DNA of 64,000 nucleotides from Plantago major. Its lineage: Eukaryota; Streptophyta; Magnoliopsida; Lamiales; Plantaginaceae. The translations under genes were made by a program, and so were the position numbers. The first letter of the stretch is position 1, and each line of letters opens with the position of its first letter. The notes under the pieces are model-generated. The model had not been told where the DNA came from and did not search any database. It saw only the letters and a list, made by a program, of their open reading frames with translations. The DNA is taken from assembly GCA_026545765.1 (NCBI GenBank), contig CM048842.1:70098371-70162370 (forward strand), in the 5' to 3' direction. Shown piece after piece: positions 12,235 through 22,769 of the stretch.

Positions 12235-13572
12235 CTAAACTGGTAACAACTCTGTTTCAGGTTGCATTTTTATACAATTGGAAATTCTGTAAGCAATCTG
12301 CATCATGTCCGGTCTGCCCTCCGATTTTCCCACTAAGGCCTGATTCGCAACGTCAACCAGAACTCGTAGTTGTTCAGTGTTTACTTCCCCTCTCAGTTTA
12401 GGATCAACCATTCCTAACAAAACGTCCACATTGTCGCTCTTTCTGTACTCTTCGGTCCATTCTGCCAGCGTAAATGACCCTTGTAATGATCTTAGTCCTG
12501 TTATCAGCTCAAGAAGTAGAACGCCAAAGCTGTAAACGTCGCTTTTTGGTGAGACTATGCCAGTGTTGAGGTAATTGGTATCAACATAGCCTAGGGAGCC
12601 TTTTACTGCAATTGGCGTGTGTGCACTTTGCGCGTCATTGCCAAGTTTGCAGAGTCCAAAATCTGCTAGTTTTGCGTGATCATCATTAATCAACAGGACA
12701 TTGGATGACTTAATGTCTCTGTGTATAACTGCGGGGTCTGCAACTGAATGTAGATAATCAAGGGCGTAAGCTATGTCTAATGCAATGCTAAGTCGATTAG
12801 ACCAGGATAGTATGCCTGTCGATTGGCCCTGAGGAGTGTGCATTCTGTCAAAAAGGCTGTTGTTTGGGACATACTCCAGCAGTAGAAGTTGTTCGCCTGT
12901 TACACACGTTATCATATATCAAATACGAGACTATCAGATACGCCTAGATAAGTTTTTTCGACCCTACAGTGGAAATTATCCGCCTCACATATTGCACATG
13001 AACTTAATCTTGGACTTTGGATGCATACCTTTTTCCAAGCAGAATCCCATTAGGCAAACCAGATTTGGATGTGAAATCCTGAGCAAAACCGATACCTCGT
13101 CCAGGAACATTTTCTGGCTGCCACCCCTCTCCTCTAGTAGTCTCTTCACAGCTCCAAATCTTCCATCGCCAAGTTCTGCCAAGTACACGTACGAAGTTGC
13201 TCCCACTCCAATCCGAATCCTGAAATCACTTGTTGCCACCTTGAGTTCCTCCAACGAATATGTTCTTATCGAAAACTTAGTTATCTTCGCATTGTCCTGA
13301 GTTGGTAATGGTATCTCCTTAGCCTTTTGATCAGAGTGCTGTTCACTATTTTGATCAGAAACTTGTTTTGAAGATCTGTCACCTCTATGAGATTCAAGAT
13401 AAACAGCCCATTTCCTTAAGATGATGGTTAGTATGATCACAAGTATGATTGCACCAAGAACCAGGTAGCTCTTTTTACTTGATGTGGAGAAACCAAGAAA
13501 CCACATCTTTGCTTGTGTCAAAGCATTTGGTACCCCTTCTGTTCCATTATGTCTTGGACTGTATTTATACAT
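12235..13572 (-). CDS. Receptor-like Ser/Thr protein kinase with short N-terminus
   Basis: Two exons, 13572-13029 and 12896-12235, join in phase 1 across a 132-bp intron to give 401 aa. There is no clear signal peptide or ectodomain. About 34 residues precede a single membrane segment (~35-52, YLVLGAIILVIILTIIL), followed by a charged juxtamembrane stretch and a kinase domain (~105-385). Visible motifs are the glycine loop IGVGATSYV (121-129), the ATP-binding Lys143 in AVKRL, Glu159, HRDIKSSN (240-247), DFG (260-262) and SDVYSFGVLLLELITG. The catalytic residues are complete, and the HRD Arg marks an RD kinase. An in-frame internal Met (residue 23) could also start translation. The short extracellular part suggests a co-receptor, a cytoplasmic partner, or a gene that lost its ectodomain. 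The ligand and exact subfamily are not recognised. Confidence 0.85.
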
Positions 13573-15689
13573 GTTGAAGTTGAACCATAAAGAGCATAAG
13601 TTGATAAAGACAACCAGAATATCTCCTCTTTTCTGTTTTTTCCTTCATTTTGGAGTAGTGAATGAGGAGAAATTTTCGTTCTTCCCTTCGTATACTGACT
13701 CGAACAACTTAGTCTGATCTTGACAGCTACCAATTTACGCGAACAAATTTTCTTATTTCGACACCTACCAATTTACGGTTTCACTGTTATTGTTCAAACA
13801 AATGAGTCCAACAACCAGTAAGTGTCCAATTCTTGGTTATGGTTGATGTGAAAGATGAGTGTATTTGCCATTGCAATATAGACAACCAAGATTCTTGTAT
13901 TTGGATTTGTTTGCAGTAAATAAATATCTTGCAGTCAACCAAAGCAATTGTCTTCAAGGGTTTATGGCATGTTTCAATATGACCAGATTGTTGATAAACT
14001 TGAACATGTATATCTTGTGTGAAATTTTAAGAGTTGATGTCCTATGCTATATTTTATCTTGTGTGAAAATGTGAGTATATGATTCTAGCAGGCTACTCAT
14101 TTGTATACATGTCAAAATTCTAAGTTAGAGAATATCTTCAGGTCACATAAATGTTTTTGTAGGTACTGTATATGGATTGAGTCTGGATCTTTCATTTGTA
14201 CTATTTGACTTTGAAGTTTTAAAGATTAAAAATATACCAGATCTGAATTAATTTAGTGTTTAAACTATATAGGAGCATGTTTGCAGCGTGTTCTAAAAGT
14301 GAATTATAACCTATTCATCAACTCGAAAATAGGATATTATTTTCCTTTCCTCCTTAAAAAAATTACCAAGTTTAAAAATAAAACAATAACTTGAAGTTAG
14401 AGATCAATTATGTCTACTGATTTATCGTTTAATATGATTAACTTAGTTTAGCACTTTTAGCTTTCAATTCGAAATAATTAATCTCGATTTAACACTGTAC
14501 TCTCTAAACCTTTGATCTTACATCCACTCCATTAAAATGTTTCTACTTTCTAATTACTAAAACTATTCAACAGATGATGACACCAAATAACAGCTAAGCA
14601 ATTGAACCGAATGAATGGTGAATAAGTTGGACTACCTGCTACTTTTAAGTGGAACAAATTTAATTACACAATTGCCTTATTATAATCTTTTAGCTTCTCC
14701 ATATGAAATTATTGGAGAGATTCTCTAATCTCTATTATGGCTGTGGGTGATGACATTATATTTATTTTGGACTTATGGCAAACCATATGGATATGTGGAC
14801 TTTTCATTATTAATGGTCAATTTTGAAGGATGCATAAAATTAAATTATCCCCTTTCCCCCTCTTAATTCATAGGTGAAATATCGCCCATCCAGCACAACT
14901 TTTGTATAGTTTATAATGTGTATACATAAGTTTTCATGTAATATGTGATCAACATTACTTATTAAAAAGCCATATTATCAAAATATTATAGTCACTTTAA
15001 TACTCACATCATGTTAATTATGCTAACTTAAATGGCCTCCCACTTAAAGACCGTACGTTCTGCCTAAATAGCTAAATAAGTTTTCCATTATATGGTTTTA
15101 AAATACATATTAAAAGTAGTACTAAGATGGTGCAATTAATATTGAAGGACACATAATTAAGCATAATAAAGTTTTTAAGTACATCCTAATCCCTAACAAG
15201 GGTTTGGGCTTTAGACATAGAAATACTCAATTCGTCCCATTAAAATATGTTAACTTTTATCATTTTAAAAATTTAGTTGGAGTTGTTCACTTTCATTTTG
15301 TTGCCTTCCTAGCAAATATTATACCCCATCTATCCAGATCCAACTCCTCGTATTTTCAGCCACCGGGTCTTTAGACAAATATAAATATTGGTTATTGTTG
15401 TTTCTAATGATGATTTTTTTTCTTTTTTATTTTTTTTTTGATTTTTAGACCAAATTATATAAATTAAGGTTCAGGTATGCGTGAACTGCTCTGTTTTAAT
15501 ATAATTGGATAATAAAGATTGTTTTTTTAATTAAAATTTAATTTACATATTATTTAATTGCACAGTTTTAATAGTCGTCCATTTGTATATACGTATAACG
15601 TACTAAAGTTATAAAGCTAGAAGAAAAAAAGAAGTTAAAATATATGTATTACACAATTTGTATATACATATGCGTATACAGTGTATTAT
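13573..15689. other. Intergenic AT-rich spacer
   Basis: No gene is recognised in about 2.1 kb. The stretch is AT-rich with scattered poly-T runs (e.g. 15414-15440). Short open frames here have no recognisable motifs. Confidence 0.45.
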
Positions 15690-15905
15690 ATACTGTAACC
15701 CCCTCCACCCCCCGGCAGTTACTCATGGGGTATTTTTCGGGTGATATGATGACCGCACTGTACCAAAACATGTTATTTCTCGCGCACTTTGTACTCACCC
15801 GTAAGTAAACTGCGATATTTTTTCAGTTGGTCACCCATCCTGCTCCATAGCAAACACGCATAACTTTAGAGTTTTTATATAATTTCCCAAAAAAAGGTGC
15901 ATCGT
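15690..15905 (-). mobile_element. Fossil Cassandra-like TRIM LTR piece with 5S-rRNA-like segment
   Basis: Read on the minus strand, about 15820-15872 resembles the internal promoter part of plant 5S rRNA. AAGTTATGCGTG corresponds to 5S AAGTTAAGCGTG, and AGGATGGGTGACC is identical to the 5S end of box C. Cassandra TRIM elements are known to carry such a 5S-like region inside their LTRs. Only one such segment is seen, so this is an old, partial or solo-LTR remnant. It is clearly decayed, and its age cannot be estimated without a second LTR. The boundaries given are approximate. A plain 5S pseudogene is the alternative. Confidence 0.45.
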
Positions 15906-16298
15906 GCTAGTATGAGTGACGTTCTCGACTTTTTTAAACTCTTTCAAACTTCTCTTAAATCTTGAACGTTACATATTATATAGTGTTATTAAATATTAGT
16001 CTCTTTATTTTCCGACTTGAAAATTAAAATGGACAACTTATATAGCAGGGAACATTATAAAAGTTGACTTCTAACATTGTTTAAAGACAAACCAAACCAC
16101 TAGTTGTACATTACTACAGCAGCAGCCATTCCAAACCCAATGAAGGAAAGAAAATAAAAGACCATGAACAAAACAAAAGGAAGAAATCAAACACACTGAG
16201 AAAAACAAAATTCAGCTGAATGTAGAGCTGTATTCTTGATTCTCCTGCACATCTGTTTGCTATCCATTACAGAGAAGAAGGAGAGCCCTTGATCAATA
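15906..16298. other. Promoter and 5' UTR side of the arabinosyltransferase gene
   Basis: No gene seen. The A-rich stretch just before 16299 is a probable 5' leader. Confidence 0.4.
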
Positions 16299-19200
16299 AT
16301 GGCTTCGAATAGTCCATTGAAGGATGTGGCTAATTCAAAGCCATTGTTCGCGACGATCTACGCTACTGTTGTTATTGGTATTGTGATCTCTTCTTTCTAT
16401 GTCCTTTCCGCTGTTTTCTCTGGTTCTTCCTCTCTCGCTTCTCCATGGCTCTCCACGTCAACTGCCACCACCGAGGTGGTTAAAGGTCAGTTTTTTTTAT
16501 TGTACTTCCTGCTTTAGTGGTTGTACATTACTGTAGAATCTCAATTGAATGGAAATGAAGTGAATTGAGGTTTTGTAGCTGAGGAAAATTGATTATTGAG
16601 TTGTACCTTGTGATCTGTATTTTGTGTTCTGGGTCAAAGGTCCTCTTTTGATTTGACTAGTAATTGCTGTAGTAGCATTTTGAGCTGTGTTTTCGAGCTT
16701 GAGATTAGAATTTGAGCAAAATGAGAATAATCTGGAGATAGTGATTGTTTAGTGAATATTAATTGAAACTTACCTTGATCATTGCAAGGAAGGGATTTTG
16801 GTTTGTTAATTGGATTTGAAGCAATTGAATTCGCTTCTACATTTAATTATGCTTATACTATGATCATGGTTGACTTTTGTCTAAAACCAGAACTAGTGAA
16901 ATATGGAATCAAAATTAGCATAATGTCTTTAATCTTAGAGTGCAGCTGGTCTTTAAGATTAAAGTTTTCCTATATCTGTTTATGTTTCTTTCCGTGTCCA
17001 CAGGTATTGTCATTTTGTACTGATGTAGGCTGTTAACTTTAAGATCTTAGTATACGGAGCACTGCGTTCTGATTCTAGATGCATAAGATGTGGTGTGTTT
17101 CCACATATAAGTATAATGGTTCCATCTCCTGCTTGGAGAAATTATGAGCATACGGAAATGCTATGGTCTTCATTATGCTTCAAAGTTGTAGTTTGTACTT
17201 GAGAGGAAAAAAGTGATAATTATTGATGGTGCTCATAATTGTTTTAAACTTTGTTGCATATTGTAGAAGCAAGTCCACCATCCATCACTCGAGCATCTAT
17301 CCCTTCCAACAAAACAGTCGTTGGAATGGCACCAGATCTGGACCTCATATCTCACAGCCAGTCCTTGGAATCCATATGGAAGGTTCCTCCTCCTGGTTCA
17401 AAGATGCCACCTCCAGAGACCTTTCGGCTGACAAAGGAACTTGTTAAGAAAAGAGTGAAGGATAATGTTGTAGTGGTTACATTTGGGAACTTTGCTTTCA
17501 TGGATTTCATTCTGACTTGGGTTAAACACCTGTCGGATTTGGGCGTCGATAACCTTCTTGTTGGTGAGTTCTGTAACTCCTAAATGAGATACATTTTGCG
17601 TCCTAGTCTAATGGCATGTAATTCTAACAATTAAATTCCTCCTCAGGTGCGATGGATACAAAACTGTTAGAGGCTCTTTACTGGAAAGGAGTTCCAGTTT
17701 TTGACATGGGCAGTCACATGAGCACAATTGATGTTGGATGGGGTACACCAACATTTCACAAGATGGGGAGAGAGAAGGTTATCCTAATAGATGCCATCTT
17801 ACCTTTTGGCTTTGAGCTGCTTATGTGCGATACTGACATGGTGTGGTTAAAGGTATACTCATCAATCTTCAACACATGTCTTCTTTTTTTCTAAGCCAGT
17901 CTCCCACACACAGACACCAGGACCACCCTGCATATGCACGTCTCTTAATCATCCTCCTCCACGTAGCTGTATATGCACTAAAAGAGAGCTAGTTTTACGA
18001 GGCTAAGCAGTTTCTTTTAACAGAATCCCCTCCCGTATCTTGCTCGCTTTCCCGAAGCAGACGTGTTGACTTCCACTGATCAAACTTCACCAACTGTTGT
18101 TGATGACAAATTGGATGACTGGAGACTAGGTAAATTATCATGGAAGTAAATTTACATTACTAAATCAAGATGTACAGAAAACCCGCCATCCGTCCACCCT
18201 GGTATCCTCAGCCGTTGGTTGATCTTAAGAGATGTGGTCTTAGAAAATCTCATGAATTTGATTCTTTCCTTGTCAATGAAATGCATCTTTCAAAACGAAA
18301 AATGAGTTACTCGCCGTACATTAGACATGTCCTTCGCGGTCTAATGTGCACTATCTTTTTTTACTTTTCATGTCAACAGCTGGTGCTGCATATAACATAG
18401 GGATTTTTCATTGGAGACCATCTGAGTCTTCAATTAAATTAGCAAAGGAATGGAAAGAGATGCTTCTGGCTGACGAAAAGATATGGGATCAGAATGGTTT
18501 CAACGAAATTGTTCACAGGCAGCTTGGACCAGAAGTTGATGCAGACAGTGGACTTGTATATGCTTATGATGGGAACCTTAAGCTGGGTCTTCTTCCAGCA
18601 AGCATATTCTGTAGTGGACATACCTACTTTGTTCAGGTTCTTTCCGAAATTTCGCAGCATCATCCCCTTGTTTGTTAATCATGTTTAGGGAAAAAAAAAA
18701 CAAGGTTACCTGATGAATGGACAGTTTTGTTTCCTCTGCTGGCTTTAAATCCTCTATGTAAACTACACAGTATGTATTAGAATGTCATAAGCCATACTTT
18801 ACTGCTACTCCACAGGCTATATATCAGCAGCTCAGACTGGAGCCATATGCTGTGCATACGACATTCCAGTATGCCGGTACTGAGGGAAAGCGCCATCGTT
18901 TACGTGAAGCTATGGTTTTCTATGATCCACCAGAATATTATGATGCACCAGGTAGTCATCTTCTCTGGCTTTAAATATCAAAGGAAATACGTAACTTAAG
19001 TCTTTAGTGTCTTCCTTGACAGCAGTCTTTTTCCCATGAAGTCCATTCCTTTATGTTAGAAATGATAAGAAAGTCATTTAATATATTCGCCAATGTATCT
19101 AGCTTAGTCGAGTTGAAATCCAATATAAGATTGCAGATATTTGAATCTCATTCACACTTGTCTGTGAAAGAGTTCCATGTCTTTTGCACCAGTAAAAAGA

Positions 19201-22115
19201 ATAACTTTTGGCAAGGCTTAAATGCTTTGTTGCCTGTAACAGCTCAAGATTTTACATGAGGTGGTCATTGGATTTTATATGTGAACTGTAAGTGCCGGTG
19301 TCAGCTAAGAATACGATACGTGGTTTAGCTTGCTTGCAAAGAAAACTTGGGATTCCAATACTGAATTGCATGAATCTAGAAAACATTACTGCCATTAATA
19401 TTTGTCTCAAATCAAATGGTTTTATAAAATTAACATTTCAAGGTGTCTAGATCATGCAGGGTCAAATGTTGTGATTGACTCATGTATTTTGGTTCTAAGA
19501 TGCACGTCTCGAAATTGGAATATCTAAGTGCTAAATTTCAAAAATCTTATACAGGAGGTTTCTTGGCATTTAAACCAAATATACCGAAGAACTTGATGTT
19601 AGACGGAGCACACAATGTTGAGTCCCACTTTGCTCTTGTTAACTACCAAGTATGTGTCTGCCATTTTCTCTTGTTGAATTTGTGACCCTCTCATGTAGTC
19701 TTAATAATTACCGAAATGGATCTTCAGATCAAACAGATACGGACTGCACTTGCCATCGCTTCCATTCTGGGCCGTACACTGGTGAGACGAATTAGAATCT
19801 TTTGTACCATGAACATGGTTTTTTTATCTTTTAAAGACCAGAAAATTTTCATTAAATAAAGCATAATGTTCAATCATGTTAAAATCGTCATCCAAAGTTC
19901 CACCATCAATTCACCCTTCTAAACATTAAACGGGTGATTCAACAAATCCACAAAAACTATTCACTTTGTCTAACTTTTCAGAACTATCCAACCAAATCCA
20001 AACACTCAAATTTGATTTTATCAAGAATACAGTGAAAAGAGAGACTCAACTCTAAAAACTAGTAAATCATTCCTCGCCTTCCAAATGAACATGCTTTTAA
20101 ACTTTGTTGTCACCTTTTAATTGCTGAATACTGAAATCTCAGTAATCTGCAATTTAAAACTGCTGACACATTTTGGTGGTGGTTGAGCCTAGGATGTTTT
20201 AAGGTCTTCTATTTGTGGACAATATTGTATCTAAACATATAAATACTTTATTGCTGAATATAATTATTGCAATGTTGATTGGGAGTTAATTTTGTGATCC
20301 TTGTTCTGATTTGTGATTTTAGGTAATGCCTCCACTATGGTGCAGGTTAGATAGGCTGTGGTTCGGACATCCAGGGGTTTTGGTGGGCTCTTTGACCAGG
20401 CAACCTTTTCTATGTCCTTTGGATCACGTCTTTGAGGTACATTCAATCCCCAATAAAACCATAGTTCAAGCATATCAGATGTTAAGTACATGGCGCTAAA
20501 AAAACCTACGAGTCTCTCTTTAACCAAACGAGATTGCATGTTTGACATTACAGTAACTTCACTTCATAATTCACTATTTGATAGGTCATTTGACTATTGT
20601 CTAAAGTTTCTCATTTATTCTCCAGTTTCACTTGAACTTTTTACATGAATGCTGCATAATGCCATGCATAGATGGTCATGCTCGTTCAGCAACTAATAGT
20701 GTATAGATGACTTGCTGACTGATATGATTAGCGAGAAAAGAAAAAGAAAAATTTGCAGTAGACATTGTGCATAATAAACACATTAGTTGTAGATAGTGCT
20801 ACTGCAGGTTTTATTTTTCACCAGTGATGTATGTTTGATGAGATAAATTTTTATATTTTGTCATGTATGCAACTATGCACCTAATGCAAAATGCACCAGT
20901 ATATACACAAGCATATGTACGCATTTATTGTAGGGCGTTTTAAAGGCTTGAGTTTTCACTTTTCATGGTAAGAAAATTAGGGGATATGAAACTCTAAATT
21001 GCATGGTCGAATAGCGATGTGAAAAGGAATGCAATTGTCCTGCACTTTTTTGGAGTCTGTTGAATTACAAACAAAAGCTGATATGAATCTTTTTATCCGG
21101 AATGTAAACATGAGCACATCACAGATCTATATGATGACACACTTTAGGCACATGTGCTTGTCTGTGATTAAGGTTTGCACGACTGTTGGTTTCATCCATA
21201 GTTTCTGTCCCTCATTCTTCAGTTCCCTTCTCTGGTATGTTTGATATATCTTACAGAATTATTTTCCAGGTCATTGTTTTATTTCGTGATAACTTCAATG
21301 TGAAGAAGCATGTGCTGGAAATGTTGGAACAGGTTTTGCTAGTTTTCTGTTTCCTGGATAACATTCTCTCGAATATCTATGATGCAGGTTCACGTGATGT
21401 TAAAGGAACTCCCAGAAGAGGAATTTGGACCAGGAATCAACATTAAGGAGTACTCTTTCTTAGAGAATCCATCCATGCCCAAGCAGGTTAAACATTTTCT
21501 GACTTTTGTGGACCAAAGATAGAACACTGCTTTATGGGATGCTTATGTAACATGTCCTCTCTTATTTCAGGTTAAAGATTCGTGGCTTGATGTGCATCTT
21601 TGTCAGGAAGGTTCAGATGGTTGTGTAGCTTCAAACAACACGGGTCGAGGGGGAGTTCTGAAGTTTCCCAAGCGTAGTACCGAAGAAACGGTAATCTGCA
21701 TAAAATCCCTCCATCTCTTGTGCCTATATTTTTTCTTCCCTTTTATATTAACTATGTTCCTTTGTAACAGTTCAAGACTATATTCTCTTCTTTCAAGGAT
21801 GTTAAAATCATTCAGTTCTCATCAATGCAAGACGCCTTTTTAGGATTCACAGACAAGGCACGTATTTCCCCCTTCTATATATGGTTTTTGAGTTTTTGGT
21901 TCTTTTTAATTCATTGCTTTTGTTCTGACAATGCATTTTGTCATCAGACAAGAGAAGATAAGTTCAGGAATCGTGTGAAACGGTATACAGGCATATGGTG
22001 TTGTGTCGAAGATCATACTCCAGGTCACATATACTACGACATGTATTGGGATGAAAAACCTGACTGGAAGCCACTACCTCCTCAGAAACCAGAAGATGAT
22101 CATCCTCCTGTATAG
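16299..22115 (+). CDS. XEG113: Hydroxyproline O-arabinosyltransferase, XEG113 type (GT77)
   Basis: A Golgi type II enzyme that adds arabinose to the arabinoside chains of extensins. Thirteen exons give 641 aa (Arabidopsis XEG113 is about this long): 16299-16485, 17267-17563, 17647-17852, 18024-18129, 18380-18636, 18816-18951, 19555-19649, 19728-19781, 20323-20436, 21388-21486, 21571-21690, 21771-21857, 21948-22115. The N-terminal cytosolic tail is followed by one anchor (~18-41) and a Ser/Thr-rich stem. The catalytic region contains VVVTFGNFAFMDFILTWV, the DXD metal-binding motif as CDTDMVWL (Asp223/Asp225), YNIGIFHWRPS and the C-terminal GIWCCVEDHTPGHIYYDMYW. All exons join in phase with no breaks. 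The last intron is odd: its best donor is AAG/GCACGT (GC-AG), and its 90 nt contain no in-frame stop. A GT donor four bases on, paired with an acceptor seven bases past the expected one, would also keep frame and shorten the protein by one residue. Confidence 0.93.
21858..21947 (+). other. Last XEG113 intron: GC donor, 90 nt, stop-free in frame
   Basis: The intron is a multiple of three and has no in-frame stop. Retention would insert 30 mostly hydrophobic residues (with ISPFYIWFLSFWFFLIHCF in the middle) just before the conserved REDKFRNRVKRY. The family sequence reads DKAREEKF at this junction, so removal is expected. See the finding on this intron. Confidence 0.6.
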
Positions 22116-22769
22116 AAGAAAAGCTTAACTCAATCTGTACAATTTGCCTCTTTACAGTGAGACAGAGGATAGAAAACCACACGGCAGACGCGTTGGAACC
22201 TAAAAAGGGGTTCACTTGTCAACTCAAGCATGTCCATGTTAATAGAAAGTGTACTTCCAAATCTGCAGACAGGATGCTTGATAGGGATAGTGTTTATGTA
22301 TGCATGTACCTGAATGATACAATTTTGATTATTTACTGAGATTATGGTGCCAAAAATGTGAAAAAACAAAATAAATGAAGATTGGAAGCTTCAACTTGTA
22401 TTAAGCTCTGTTTGATGCATTAACCATGAAGGGGGTGATACTCAGTTTACAACTCTCGAATCGAAACATATTTAGGTACATATGAGTTATGACCGTCTAT
22501 TTGACAAAACGACCTGATAAAATAAGCGTGACTTGTACTTGATCAATTGCACCACTATAAACCTGTCTCATCTTGCGGCAGTAGCATAAAATTCCCGAGG
22601 AAGTGGAAGTGGAACTTAAATGCAACACTTTTAAACTTAGCACGGGTCTATTCTCATATCTCAAAATTTAAGGCACTGAACTGCAATTTCACCACATTTT
22701 AATTCTTAATTTCATATAAGTAGGTTTTAATTTTAACTGCATAACATTGGTGAATTAGCTAAAGAGGCC
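22116..22769. other. XEG113 3' UTR and PPR promoter
   Basis: No gene. The first ~250 bases include AATAAATG at about 22369, a plausible polyadenylation signal for XEG113. The remainder is the upstream side of the PPR gene. Confidence 0.45.

Noticed and set aside
13484-14074. Small plus-strand frames upstream of the kinase gene
   Set aside because: No recognisable motif, and composition like the AT-rich spacer.
21825-22115. Continuous 96-aa frame across the last XEG113 intron
   Set aside because: Family homology shows 21858-21947 should be removed. The openness is kept as a finding about possible retention.
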